Below, piece by piece: positions 38,873 through 48,522 of a DNA stretch of 64,000 bases. Below the pieces are notes generated by a model. It saw only the letters and a list, made by a program, of their open reading frames with translations. It was not told where the DNA came from and did no database searches. The translations under genes and the position numbers were made by a program. Position 1 is the stretch's first letter. The number at the start of each line of letters is the position of its first letter. The stretch comes from Planomicrobium sp. Y74 (lineage in GTDB: Bacteria; Bacillota; Bacilli; Bacillales_A; Planococcaceae). The DNA is taken from contig NZ_RCWH01000005.1 in NCBI RefSeq assembly GCF_003668635.1, positions 186,001 to 250,000 of the forward strand, written 5' to 3'.

Positions 38873-39286
38873 ATGTACGAAAAGATAATTGAGCCCCGGG
38901 TGTCCGAAACGGACGGAGTGGGGCATATCAACAATACGACTGTGCCGGTGTGGTTCGAAGCGGCGCGGAATGAGATTTTCAAGCTGTTCACGCCGGATCA
39001 TTCATTTAAAAATTGGAAGATGATCATCTTGAATATGAATGTGGCGTATAAGAGCCAGATCTATTTCGGTCACGATGTGCTGGTCAAAACCTGGGTGAGC
39101 CGCATCGGCAATTCGAGTTTGGAGCTGTATGAAGAGATTTGGCAAAATGATATTTTATGCGCGGAAGGCAAGGTTACGTATGTGAATTTCAATCTGGAGG
39201 TGCAGAAAGCGGAGCGGATTCCGGATTCGATCCGGGAAGAGCTTGATAAGCATTTATTACATAATGAAACGAATGAAGAAGGATAA
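38873..39286 (+). CDS. Acyl-CoA thioesterase, 4HBT hotdog family
   Basis: 137 residues from ATG 38873, five bases after AGGAGGG. The hotdog fold has RVSETDGVGHINNTTVPVWFEAARNEIF (active-site Asp/Asn region), NMNVAYKSQIYFGHDVLVKTWVSRIGNSSLELYEEIW and KVTYVNFN. Such enzymes hydrolyse acyl-CoA thioesters. It is first of a five-gene run whose products all act on acyl-CoA-like substrates or short alcohols. The gap to fabG is 29 bp, so an operon is likely. Confidence 0.9.
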   Translation: MYEKIIEPRVSETDGVGHINNTTVPVWFEAARNEIFKLFTPDHSFKNWKMIILNMNVAYKSQIYFGHDVLVKTWVSRIGNSSLELYEEIWQNDILCAEGKVTYVNFNLEVQKAERIPDSIREELDKHLLHNETNEEG

Positions 39287-39315
39287 GCTTTATTTACAAA
39301 GAGAGGGGAATCGGC

Positions 39316-40080
39316 ATGACGAAGAATTTTGAAGGACGCACGGCATTGGTTACAGGAGGGAGCAGAGGGATTGGCAGGCAAATCGCTGAACGTTTTGCGG
39401 AAGAAGGGGCAAATGTCGCGATTATCGATATCAACGAGGAAGCGCTGGCCGCTGCTAAAGATGAGTTGGAGGCAAAAGGCTATTCCGTTTATGTGAAAGT
39501 GGCGAGTGTCACAGAAAAAGAGCAAGTGGAAGGGGCGGTGGAGGAAGTGAATGGGCATTTCGGTTCCATCGATATCCTCGTGAATAATGCAGGTGTCATC
39601 CGGGATAATATGCTGTTCAAGATGACGGATGAAGACTGGCTGACGGTCATGGATGTGCATTTGAAAGGCGCCTTTTATGCGACACGTGCAGTACAGAAAT
39701 ACATGATTGATAAGAAATACGGAAGAATCATCAATATTTCTTCCACTTCGGCACTGGGCAATAGAGGGCAGGCGAATTATGCGACTGCCAAGGCGGGGCT
39801 TCAAGGCTTCACGAAGACACTGGCGATTGAACTTGGCAAGTTCGGGGTGACGGCGAATGCTGTGGCGCCGGGCTTTATCGAAACGGATATGACGAAAGCG
39901 ACGGCTGAGCGCATGGGCGTGCCGTTTGACGGCTTCGTCGAAGCGAATGTGGCGATGATTCCTGTCGGGAGAAGCGGCAAGCCGGAAGATATCGCGAATG
40001 CCGTAGCGTTTTTCGCAGATGAACGTTCTTCTTTTGTATCCGGACAGGTGTTGTATGTCGCAGGCGGACCGAGAAACTGA
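39316..40080 (+). CDS. 3-oxoacyl-ACP/CoA reductase, FabG-like SDR
   Basis: 254 residues, a classical short-chain dehydrogenase: the NAD(P) motif TGGSRGIG near residue 13, NNAG, and the catalytic Ser plus the Y-x-x-x-K motif in ISSTSALGNRGQANYATAKAG. The GFIETDMTK and VSGQVLYVAGG endings are typical of FabG. It starts at ATG 39316 after AGAGGGG. The neighbours (thioesterase, two MaoC dehydratases, Fe-alcohol dehydrogenase) suggest a catabolic 3-hydroxyacyl-CoA pathway rather than primary fatty-acid synthesis. Confidence 0.92.
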   Translation: MTKNFEGRTALVTGGSRGIGRQIAERFAEEGANVAIIDINEEALAAAKDELEAKGYSVYVKVASVTEKEQVEGAVEEVNGHFGSIDILVNNAGVIRDNMLFKMTDEDWLTVMDVHLKGAFYATRAVQKYMIDKKYGRIINISSTSALGNRGQANYATAKAGLQGFTKTLAIELGKFGVTANAVAPGFIETDMTKATAERMGVPFDGFVEANVAMIPVGRSGKPEDIANAVAFFADERSSFVSGQVLYVAGGPRN

Positions 40081-40096
40081 GGGAGGGGATGCGTAA

Positions 40097-40546
40097 ATGC
40101 TGAAAGAGATGATCGGCAGGAAATCCGAGAAAACGAAAAATGTAATTGAACGGGGTGCGGTTAAGAAATTTGCAGAAGCGATAGGGGATGCTTCACCGCT
40201 GTTCACTGATGAAGAGGCGGGGAAGCAGTCTGTTTACGGCAGAAATATTGCGCCTCCCACGTTCCCGGTTACTTTCGACAGCGGTTCGATTCCGGGACTG
40301 AACTTGCCACCGAAAGGATTAATTCACGGCGAGCAGAATTATGTTTATACCCGTCCGCTGTTTGTGGGAGAAGAAGTCCATTGCTGGGTCGAAGTGAAAG
40401 AGTATTATGAGCGGACCGGCAGTTTCGGGAAGATGGGCTTTCTGATCCTGACCCGTTACGGGGAAGACGGCGAGCAGCAGCTGCTTTTTACGGAGGAGCG
40501 GATTGTGATCATCAATGAGGCTGCCCGGAAGGAGATGGAGAAATGA
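40097..40546 (+). CDS. MaoC-like dehydratase, N-terminal-type subunit
   Basis: 149 residues with MLKEMIGRKSEKTKNVIERGAVKKFAEAIGD, the FAS1-like/MaoC N-terminal hydratase fold. PTFPVTFD and GLIHGEQNYVYTRPLFVGEEVHC follow. It would form a heterodimer with the next gene, together resembling one eukaryotic-type R-specific enoyl-CoA hydratase 2. Its stop overlaps the next start by four bases (ATGA), supporting one-to-one production. ATG 40097 lies after GGGAGGGG. Confidence 0.9.
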   Translation: MLKEMIGRKSEKTKNVIERGAVKKFAEAIGDASPLFTDEEAGKQSVYGRNIAPPTFPVTFDSGSIPGLNLPPKGLIHGEQNYVYTRPLFVGEEVHCWVEVKEYYERTGSFGKMGFLILTRYGEDGEQQLLFTEERIVIINEAARKEMEK

Positions 40547-40989
40547 GCGGAATCGCACAGTTGGAAGTGGGAGAAGCGCTGCCTGCAATTGGGTTGGAGC
40601 CGGTATCGCGTTTGGATTTGATCAAGTATGCAGGGGCTTCCGGGGATTTCAATCCTATACACACGATTGACGAGGAAGCGGAACGCGCGGGACTTCCGGG
40701 CATTATTGCACACGGCATGTGGACGATGGGGAATCTGGCGAAACTGTTCACTCCTTATTTGGGGGAAGGTTTTATTGAGACCTATTCGATCCGGTTTAAA
40801 GGAATGGTGTTTCTGGGAGATGTCGTCTCGTTAAAGGCAAGATTGAAAGAGAAGGACAGTGAAAAGCAGATTTTTGATGTTGAAGCTGTCAATCAGGACG
40901 GGAAAAAAGTGCTGTCCGGCAGTCTGGCTTTTGCTGTACTGAAAAACCAGCCGCCAGCTGCCGAAAGGAGTCCATCGCATGGCCTCTAA
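40543..40989 (+). CDS. MaoC-like dehydratase, catalytic-type subunit
   Basis: 148 residues with the hydratase-2 motif YAGASGDFNPIHTIDEEAERAGLPGIIAHGMWTMG, containing the catalytic Asp and His. It overlaps the preceding gene (ATGA) and the following gene by 11 bp, so translation is coupled. The substrate is probably an enoyl-CoA that the FabG-like and alcohol dehydrogenases then convert. The substrate's structure is not predictable here. Confidence 0.92.
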   Translation: MSGIAQLEVGEALPAIGLEPVSRLDLIKYAGASGDFNPIHTIDEEAERAGLPGIIAHGMWTMGNLAKLFTPYLGEGFIETYSIRFKGMVFLGDVVSLKARLKEKDSEKQIFDVEAVNQDGKKVLSGSLAFAVLKNQPPAAERSPSHGL

Positions 40990-42157
40990 AATCACCTTCA
41001 CGCCCCTCAGCTACACGGGCTGGGGAGCGCTCAATCATTTGATGGATGAAGTGGAACGGTTTGGTGCGAAAAAAGTGCTTGTCGTGACGGATCCGTTATT
41101 GGAGAAACTGGGGATTACAGATAAGGTTACAGAGCCGCTCGTGGCAGCTGGAATACAGGCTGAACTTTATACGGAAGTTGTGCCGGAGCCTCCGCTTGAA
41201 GTGGGGGAAAAATTGGTGCGTTTTACGCGGGAGCGGGAATTCGATCTGGTTATCGGACTGGGCGGGGGGAGCGCGCTCGATTTGGCGAAGCTTGCCGGGG
41301 TTCTGGCAACGCATGAAGGTGATGTGGCGGATTATTTGAACCTGACGGGTACACGTTCGCTGACCCATAAAGGGCTGCCGAAAATTTTAATACCGACGAC
41401 TTCCGGCACGGGCTCGGAAGTGACGAATATTGCGGTCCTTTCCCTGGCAACGACGAAAGACGTCGTGACGCACGATTATTTATTGCCTGATGCGGCCATC
41501 GTCGATCCGGCGCTGACGGTGTCATTGCCTCCTAAAGTGACGGCCGCTACCGGAATCGATGCATTGACGCACGCCATCGAGGCGTATGTTTCCGTGAACG
41601 CCAATCCGGTTACGGACGGGCTGGCGCTGCAGGCGGTCCGGCTGATCAGCGGTTCCATCCGTACGGCGGTTACGGATGGCGGCAATAAGGAAGCGCGTTC
41701 TGATATGAGCTATGGGAGTTTTCTTGCCGGTCTGGCCTTTTTCAACGCAGGCGTAGCTGGCGTCCATGCGCTGGCTTATCCGCTTGGCGGGCAGTTCCAT
41801 ATTTCCCACGGCGAATCAAATGCTGTGCTGCTGCCTTATGTGATGGGCTATATCCGTCCGAGCTGCGAAAAGCGGATGCGCGACATCTACGAAGCGATGG
41901 GCTTTACATTGTCGGAACAGCATAATGGAGATGATTCCCTGAAATGTGTGGAAGAACTGAAGCGTCTCATCGCGGATGTAGACATTCCGCTGTCACTGCA
42001 GGAGTTTGGCATCACCGAAAGAGCGCTGGAAAACCTGACCGAAGATGCGGTCAAACAACAGCGCCTGCTGGCAAGAAGCCCGATGCAATTGGAGCGGGAC
42101 GATATCTATGCGATTTACCGGAATGCTTATGAAGGTGTAGTAAGAGAGAAAAGGTAA
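40979..42157 (+). CDS. Iron-containing alcohol dehydrogenase
   Basis: 392 residues. The group III dehydrogenase signatures are GLGGGSALDLAKLAG (nucleotide site), PTTSGTGSEVTNIAVL, and metal ligands in GIDALTHAIEAYVSVNANPVTDG, GVAGVHALAYPLGGQFHISHGESNAVLLP. It overlaps the MaoC gene by 11 bp, with AAAGGAG inside that gene. It is last of the run and followed by a terminator. The alcohol or semialdehyde handled is unknown. Confidence 0.93.
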   Translation: MASKITFTPLSYTGWGALNHLMDEVERFGAKKVLVVTDPLLEKLGITDKVTEPLVAAGIQAELYTEVVPEPPLEVGEKLVRFTREREFDLVIGLGGGSALDLAKLAGVLATHEGDVADYLNLTGTRSLTHKGLPKILIPTTSGTGSEVTNIAVLSLATTKDVVTHDYLLPDAAIVDPALTVSLPPKVTAATGIDALTHAIEAYVSVNANPVTDGLALQAVRLISGSIRTAVTDGGNKEARSDMSYGSFLAGLAFFNAGVAGVHALAYPLGGQFHISHGESNAVLLPYVMGYIRPSCEKRMRDIYEAMGFTLSEQHNGDDSLKCVEELKRLIADVDIPLSLQEFGITERALENLTEDAVKQQRLLARSPMQLERDDIYAIYRNAYEGVVREKR

Positions 42158-42164
42158 ATGAGTA

Positions 42165-42203
42165 AAAGGAGTGCACATTGAATTTGTGCACTCCTTTTTC
42201 TTT
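42165..42203 (+). terminator. Terminator of the thioesterase-ADH operon
   Basis: AAAAGGAGTGCACA pairs with TGTGCACTCCTTTT around a 7-nt loop, followed by T-rich sequence. A near-copy occurs at 42475. Confidence 0.9.
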
Positions 42204-42253
42204 TGCAGAAAACGGGTGATGGCTCGAATTAATATGAACATTGATATTTTTTG

Positions 42254-42349
42254 CTGAACGCCGGAATAAATCGCTGAGCGCCCGATTAATTTCCTGAACG
42301 CCGGAATAAATCGCTGAACGCCTGATTAGTTTCCTGAGCGTCGATATCA
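42254..42349. repeat. 20-bp tandem repeat array, five units
   Basis: Units of exactly 20 bp start CTGAACG or CTGAGCG at 42254, 42274, 42294, 42314 and 42334. Units 1 and 3 are identical (CTGAACGCCGGAATAAATCG), and units 2 and 4 nearly so. The array at 55495-55614 belongs to the same family. There are no unique spacers, so it is not CRISPR. Confidence 0.88.
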
Positions 42350-42474
42350 CCTGATATTTAGGCATTAGGATGAGAAAAACAGCGTATAAAACTGAAATTA
42401 GCCTCTTTAAGGAGACGATTTCTTCAAATATTAAGATCAAAAGCTAAATGGCTGCTTTTCGCGAGCGAAAAGCG

Positions 42475-42513
42475 AAAAAGGAGTGCATAGCAATTTTGTG
42501 CACTCCTTTTTTT
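42475..42513. terminator. Bidirectional terminator before the 42542 gene
   Basis: AAAAAGGAGTGCA and GTGCACTCCTTTTTTT pair; it is similar to the hairpin at 42165. It serves the minus-strand membrane gene ending at 42542. Confidence 0.8.
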
Positions 42514-42541
42514 GCTTGAAGAGAATTCATTTTCAAAAACG

Positions 42542-43153
42542 CTAGTTTTTATTTCTCAGCAAATCCCTGTTCCTCAATAGCACCAGCACCGGACCGATAA
42601 TCGGCACCCACGCCAATCCTTTGGACCTGGCGTCCGGATAAAACCGTTGGACGGTGTAGATGGACAAGCCGTAGAGCACCAGCCAGTCGACGGTCATGAC
42701 TGACACAAGACTTGAGGCGAAGAAATAATCGACGTAATCGGCAAACGAGAATCCCTGCAGCAGCGTCAGCCAATTAATGGTCCACATGATGATGAGGACG
42801 ATGAGCCAGTAGCGGGAGCGGAGGAAACGGACGAGCCAGCGCGGCGTGCGCAGTTTTTTGTCGGACGGGCGGATGCCGAATGCGTAATACGGAAGCAGCG
42901 AGAATGCGCCGATGCCAAATGACAGCAGGGCGAACGGCCACGCCGGCCAGCGCTGTTTATCGTTGAGCAACAGAATCGTCAGAAAGACCATCGGAAAAAT
43001 GCCGAGTGAATTGAACACGGCAAAGACGAGGGGGTCGATTTCACCGATATTGCCGTTGAACAGTTTCGGGAAAATCGGGTTGTTGGCGCCGGTGCCGGGT
43101 GCCAGGTAACGGGCATAGACGATCAGCAGCAGCCAGATGATTAAGAAAATCAT
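42542..43153 (-). CDS. Uncharacterised multi-pass membrane protein
   Basis: 203 residues. Hydrophobic segments lie at about 1-15, 43-62, 72-90, 113-135 and 141-165. A conserved-looking end is GLAWVPIIGPVLVLLRNRDLL, and YYAFGIRPSD lies between helices. There is no catalytic motif. Short DUF families of this type occur in Bacillales and cyanobacteria. The gene is alone on the minus strand; its start follows a GAGGTG-like site. Function unknown. Confidence 0.75.
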   Translation of the reverse strand: MIFLIIWLLLIVYARYLAPGTGANNPIFPKLFNGNIGEIDPLVFAVFNSLGIFPMVFLTILLLNDKQRWPAWPFALLSFGIGAFSLLPYYAFGIRPSDKKLRTPRWLVRFLRSRYWLIVLIIMWTINWLTLLQGFSFADYVDYFFASSLVSVMTVDWLVLYGLSIYTVQRFYPDARSKGLAWVPIIGPVLVLLRNRDLLRNKN

Positions 43154-43419
43154 TTCTTCACCTCGTTTCTTTTTCTATACCCGTCGAAGAAGTAAGTTAG
43201 TCTGACGGCACACGGGTCTGCTTATAAATAGAGGGGGATTTTTGTGTATGTGTATTAGCTGAGTAACCCTGTTGCCTTTTTATGATAGGTATTTAGAATC
43301 TTCTAGAAATATTTATTAATATGAATAAAGGACTATTTAGTTTCCATAAAAACGGTTATAATAAAAAGCACATAAAGCGTCATTACACAAAATGCTTTTG
43401 ATATTGAGGAGGACAGGCT

Positions 43420-45698
43420 TTGTTAAGGAAATCCCTTGTTCCTATAGCGATTCTTTTAGCGGTGATCGGTTTGTTTTGCGGCTGGGTATATTCATTCAAA
43501 GAAGATCAGTTGATGATTTCGACGGGAGTGAATGTTCTTCAGATTTTTGCTGGGACAATTAGCTTTGCTTGGCTGTTTCAGGCATTTCAGGCTGCTGAGA
43601 AGCAGGAAAAACCATTTTGGCTGCTTTTGCAGGCAGGTGTGGTTTTATATACCACTTCCATTTTGATGTGGCTGTATATTCAGCTGGCCGGAGAAACTCA
43701 AGGTTTGGTTATTCTATTTTCTGCAGTCGGACTCACTGCTTATCTGTTGTTTCTTTGTGCCCTCATTTTCAAAATCCGTAAAATGAGCAGCGAATCATCA
43801 GGGCCTTCCTATCTTTTTAATATATTGATTTTTGTTATTATTGTAGCTTCCATCAGCTTTCACTACCTGATTAGTCCGACACTGGAATCTTCTGGAGAAG
43901 CATGGTGGACAGACATGATGACTGTCAGTTATGCCGTTGTGGATTTGACGATTCTATTTGTGATTATTATTCTGTATTTCCTGATCCGAAAGAATAAAAA
44001 ACAGCAAGTGCTGCTGTTTCTGGGTCTGGGTTTGTTAATCCAGATTACAGCGGATGTCTTTTATAGCTACGGTTCGGTGAGCGGAAGCTATCAAACAGGC
44101 CACTTTGCTGATTTGATGTGGCTGTCAGCAACCTTATTCATCGGCTTCACCGGTTATTATACGAAATTTAATGATAGAAGCAGCGTTTGGATTTTTAGAA
44201 ATCCGGTCGAAGACAAGGATGCTGCTTTTCCTTTTGCCAGTATCACCGTTTTCATCATTTTGGTAATCCATAGTTATCACTATGCGTTCAATGCATTAAG
44301 TTTGGGTTTTTTGATAACGTTTATACTGGTTGTGGGGCGGCAATTGCAGCTGCTCCGGAAAAATCAGCAATTGGTGGCGCAATACCGGTACTTGGCTTAT
44401 CACGATCCGTTGACGGATTTGCGCAATAGAAGCAGTTTTACTGAAGAAATTGAAAATCTGCTTGCTGATTATCCGGACAAACAATATGCTCTTTTGCTGA
44501 TTGATCTTGACCAGTTTAAATTGGTCAATGACACACTGGGCCACCACATCGGTGATTTGGTGCTGGTGGAAACGGCAAAACGCCTGGAGATGGCCATGGA
44601 AGAAAATATGCTCCTTTTCCGCTTGGGGGAGATGAGTTTATCGTTGCCATCCTGGATGCTACCGATGAAAAATGTGTACAAGTCGCCAATGGAATCCTGG
44701 GCCGCTTCCGCGAATCATTGACTGTAGAGGGATATGAAGTCCACATTACGCCGAGCATTGGCATCAGCAAATATCCTGAACATGGAAGTACGCTGGAAGA
44801 CTTAATGAAAGATGCTGATGCGGCGATGTACCTTTCGAAGGAAAATGGCAAGAACGGCTACAGCTTTTTCAATGTAGAGCTGAGCGAGGAAAAATCACGA
44901 AAAATGATGATTGAAAATGCTTTGAAAAAAGCTGTTCAAAAGAATCAGTTTGTCCTTTATTACCAGCCGAAAGTGGAACTCCGGACGAATAAGATTATTG
45001 GAATGGAAGCGCTGCTGCGCTGGCAGCATCCTGAACTCGGCTGGATTTCCCCAGTCGAATTCATACCGGTCGCGGAAGAAACCGGCCAGATTGTGTCGAT
45101 CGGTGAATGGGTGCTCGAGGAAGCGTGCCGCCAGAACAAACAATGGCAGGATGCAGGTTATTCTCCGCTGAATGTCTCAGTCAACGTATCGGTTCTCCAG
45201 TTCAAACACGGCAAATTCCTTGAGACGGTTCAGCAAGTTCTGGACAAAACTGCTCTTGATACGCAGTATCTGGAACTGGAAATCACTGAAAGCATCATGC
45301 AGAACATCAAGGAAAGTAAAAAGATATTGGAAAGCCTGCAGCAGTTGGGCATTAAAATATCCATCGACGACTTTGGAACGGGCTATTCTTCTTTACATGT
45401 GCTGCAGAAGCTGCCGATCGATACCTTGAAAATCGACAAATCCTTTGTTGACGAACTGGATCTTGACGCCAGTAATACGATGGTCAAAGCCATCATCGAT
45501 CTCGGTTTGAACCTGAACATGACGCTAGTTGCCGAAGGGATCGAATCCGAAAACCAGATGAGGGTCCTCATCGAACACGGCTGCACCATCGGCCAGGGCT
45601 ATCTGTTCTCGAAACCGGTTGCGCCGGAAGATTTCGAAGAACTGATGAAAGTCACCGAATTGCTGAAGGGAAAAATCGCACAGAGCAATATGCGCTGA
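43420..45698 (+). pseudogene. Membrane GGDEF-EAL protein with one-base frameshift at the GGDEF motif
   Basis: TTG 43420, after GAGGAGG, opens about 300 residues with eight hydrophobic segments, then a GGDEF domain. At 44625-44629 a run of five G replaces six. The codons for LGGDEF therefore become LGEMSL and the frame ends at 44721. The correct frame continues from before 44718 to 45698, with the EAL domain (GMEALLRW, ELEITESI, DDFGTGYSSL, VAEGIESE). The whole is 2279 bp; the intact paralogue is 2280 bp, so exactly one base is missing. This could be a homopolymer error, a recent mutation or phase variation. Intact, it would be a c-di-GMP enzyme. Confidence 0.9.
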
Positions 45699-45778
45699 CC
45701 CACTGCTTTCAAGAAGACCTTTCGGACATTGTGATGAAGATGACCACCCCCGAAAATTAAATTTTTATACAGCTAATT

Positions 45779-45827
45779 GGCTGGCATGCGTCCGGGATTG
45801 TACTGGACTCATGCCAGCTTTTTTTTA
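45779..45827 (+). terminator. Terminator after the frameshifted GGDEF-EAL gene
   Basis: GCTGGCATG pairs with CATGCCAGC, followed by eight T. Confidence 0.88.
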
Positions 45828-46158
45828 CTAAGCGTTTGTTCTGCCAGTAGTATATATAACGCTCGATTCAACATGGAATCAGGTTTAACAGTGACTGCAG
45901 CCAAATGTGTTTCACGATTCTTCGTATCCCGAAGATTATAGGTCATTTGACTTTAATCCCTTATATTGTAAATGTGAGAAAAGTTCTATATTTCTGTCAT
46001 AATAACGGTTATACTTATTTTTACTAAGAAAAGCTTTTAAAACTTAGTATTTCGCTTAGTAAAATAGCGTTCTTGAGAGAAGGAATGCAAAGGTAATTTG
46101 GCAGAAGTAATAGAGAACTGCATAAACGATATAATTTTGACACCTAGGGGGAACAACT
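45828..46158. other. Upstream region of the second GGDEF-EAL gene
   Basis: AT-rich. CATAATAACGGTTATACT at about 45998 resembles CATAAAAACGGTTATAAT at about 43346, before the first paralogue, so a shared promoter motif is likely. Nothing else was recognised. Confidence 0.45.
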
Positions 46159-48438
46159 TTGTTAAAACAGATTTTATTTCCCGTTTCAATTCTTTCACTG
46201 GCAATCTTTTTATTTTATAGCTGGACGCTGTCGTTTCACGGCAATCCGTGGCTGATCACGGTGGGGACGAATATGCTTCAAATTCTCATTGGAGTAATTA
46301 GTTTTATCTGGCTATTCCAGGCTTATCGTGTTGCTGGTCCCAAGCAAAAACTCTTTTGGTTGCTTTTTCAAATAGGTTTGCTCTTCTATACGAGCGGCAA
46401 TTTGATCTGGGTCTACCTTCAATTCAGCCAAGGGATACAGGATTCGACTATTCATTCTTCTGTGGTGTGGCTGACTTCCTATTTAATATTCCTTGCCGCA
46501 TTAATTTCCAAGATTCGGGAAATGAGCAAGGGGTTTGGAGGGAATTCTTATATTTTCAACGTTGCCGTTTTCATGGTTACAGCCGCTTCAATCAGTTTTC
46601 ATTACCTGATAAAGCCGGTGTTGGAAATGTCGGATGATTCATGGCTTATTACGTTGACAGCCCTTATTTATCCGGTAGCCGATTTGACAATTCTATTGGT
46701 TGTTATTATTTTGTATTACCTGATTCGAAAGAATAAGCAGCAAAATGTGCTGCTGTTTCTAATTACCGGATTTTTCATTCAGGTTCCAGCTGATTTCCTG
46801 TATGTCTATCTGTCTATTAAGGGAAGCTATCAGCCGGGTCACTTGGTTGATATCGCATGGCTCTTGTCGATTTTGCTTATCGGCTTGTCAGGTTATTATG
46901 CAAAATCAAATACGAACAGCAAGGTCTGGAATCATAAAAGACCTGAGAAGAATAATGACGCCGCTTATCCGTATTTAAGCATTCTTATTCTTCTCGTCCT
47001 GGTCGTCTATAGTTACCAAGACGAATTTAATGGCTTGAGTATGGGCTTACTGATTACATTCTTTTTGGTTCTTGGCCGGCAGATGCAGGTGCTTCGGAAA
47101 AACCGGCAGTTGGTGGAGCAGTACAGGTATTTGGCTTATCATGACCAACTTACGGACTTGCGCAACAGAAGCAGTTTCAAAGAGGAAATTGAAAATCTGC
47201 TTGCTGACTATCCAACAAAGCAGATGGCTCTTTTATTGATTGATCTGGATCAGTTTAAAGTGGTGAACGATACGCTCGGCCACCACATTGGTGACCAGGT
47301 GCTGATCAAGACTGCCGAACGGCTGCAGACGGCGATGGAAAAGAACATGATGCTGTTCCGCCTTGGAGGGGATGAGTTCATCATCGTCATTCTGGATGCG
47401 ACCGATGAAAAATGTGAAGCTGTCGCCAATAAACTCCTGGATCTCTTTCATAAATCGCTGGATGTTGATGAATTTGAAGTTCATATCACACCGAGCATCG
47501 GCATCAGCAGATATCCCGAACACGGCCATAGACCGGAAGACTTGATGAAAAATGCAGATGCGGCGATGTACCTGTCAAAAGAAAATGGCAAAAATGGCTA
47601 CAGTTTCTTCAATGTGGAGTTGAGCCAGGAAAAGGTTCGCAAGATGACTATTGAAAATGCTTTGAAAAAAGCAATCCGGAAGGATCAGTTTGTTCTTTAT
47701 TACCAGCCGAAAGTGGTGCTCGGGACCAAGAAGATAATTGGGATGGAAGCATTGCTTCGCTGGCAGCATCCGGAACTTGGCTGGATTTCCCCGGTCGAAT
47801 TCATACCGGTTGCAGAAGAAACAGGGCAAATCGTCTCCATCGGAGAATGGGTGCTGGAAGAAGCATGTCGCCAGAACAAACGGTGGCAAGATGCGGGTTA
47901 TCCTCCGCTGACCGTCTCGGTCAACGTATCGGTGCTCCAGTTCAAGCACGGCAAATTCCTTGAGACGGTCGAGCAGGTTCTGGAGAAAACGGGGCTTGAT
48001 ACACGCTATCTGGAGCTGGAGATAACCGAGAGCATTATGCAGAATATCAAAGAAAGCAAAAGGATTCTTATAAGCCTCCAGCAGATGGGGATTAAAATAT
48101 CCATTGATGATTTCGGAACCGGTTATTCTTCTTTGAATGTGCTGCAGAAATTGCCGATTGATACCCTGAAAATCGATAAGTCGTTCATAGATGAATTGGA
48201 TGTTGACGCCATGAACCCTATGGTCAAAGCCATCATCGATCTCGGCTTGAATCTGGATATGACCCTTGTTGCCGAAGGGATTGAATCCGAAAACCAGATG
48301 AAAGTCCTCATTGAACATGGCTGCACCATCGGCCAGGGCTATCTGTTTTCGAAACCGGTTGCACCGGAAGATTTCGAAGAGCTGATGCAAATTCCAGAAT
48401 TGATGGCAGATAAAATTGAACAGGGCACTGCGCGCTGA
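46159..48438 (+). CDS. Membrane-anchored GGDEF-EAL c-di-GMP signalling protein
   Basis: 759 residues from TTG 46159 behind CTAGGGGG. Residues 1-300 contain about eight membrane segments, a MASE-like sensor. The GGDEF domain has LTDLRNRSSF and RLGGDEFIIV near 402; the EAL domain has GMEALLRW near 527, ELEITESIMQN, DDFGTGYSSL, KIDKSF and VAEGIESE. Both catalytic motifs are intact, so synthesis and degradation of cyclic-di-GMP are possible. It is a tandem paralogue of the broken gene upstream. It is followed by a bidirectional terminator. Confidence 0.95.
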   Translation: MLKQILFPVSILSLAIFLFYSWTLSFHGNPWLITVGTNMLQILIGVISFIWLFQAYRVAGPKQKLFWLLFQIGLLFYTSGNLIWVYLQFSQGIQDSTIHSSVVWLTSYLIFLAALISKIREMSKGFGGNSYIFNVAVFMVTAASISFHYLIKPVLEMSDDSWLITLTALIYPVADLTILLVVIILYYLIRKNKQQNVLLFLITGFFIQVPADFLYVYLSIKGSYQPGHLVDIAWLLSILLIGLSGYYAKSNTNSKVWNHKRPEKNNDAAYPYLSILILLVLVVYSYQDEFNGLSMGLLITFFLVLGRQMQVLRKNRQLVEQYRYLAYHDQLTDLRNRSSFKEEIENLLADYPTKQMALLLIDLDQFKVVNDTLGHHIGDQVLIKTAERLQTAMEKNMMLFRLGGDEFIIVILDATDEKCEAVANKLLDLFHKSLDVDEFEVHITPSIGISRYPEHGHRPEDLMKNADAAMYLSKENGKNGYSFFNVELSQEKVRKMTIENALKKAIRKDQFVLYYQPKVVLGTKKIIGMEALLRWQHPELGWISPVEFIPVAEETGQIVSIGEWVLEEACRQNKRWQDAGYPPLTVSVNVSVLQFKHGKFLETVEQVLEKTGLDTRYLELEITESIMQNIKESKRILISLQQMGIKISIDDFGTGYSSLNVLQKLPIDTLKIDKSFIDELDVDAMNPMVKAIIDLGLNLDMTLVAEGIESENQMKVLIEHGCTIGQGYLFSKPVAPEDFEELMQIPELMADKIEQGTAR

Positions 48439-48450
48439 CCCACTGCTACC

Positions 48451-48491
48451 AAAAAGACCTTCCCATTCTGATGAATGGGAAGGTCTTTTTC
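48451..48491. terminator. Bidirectional terminator between GGDEF-EAL and sortase genes
   Basis: AAAAAGACCTTCCCATT pairs with AATGGGAAGGTCTTTTT around a 6-nt loop. Confidence 0.92.
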
Positions 48492-48522
48492 TGTTTGGGA
48501 AATGTTAATGTCGCTATTACTC

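Noticed and set aside
39070..40206. 378-codon minus-strand ORF
   Set aside because: It is antisense to thioesterase, fabG and maoC genes, which have clear motifs and ribosome sites; it is a codon-bias shadow.
42254..42349. Regular short repeats as a possible CRISPR array
   Set aside because: Units are directly adjacent 20-mers without unique spacers, and no cas genes are present.
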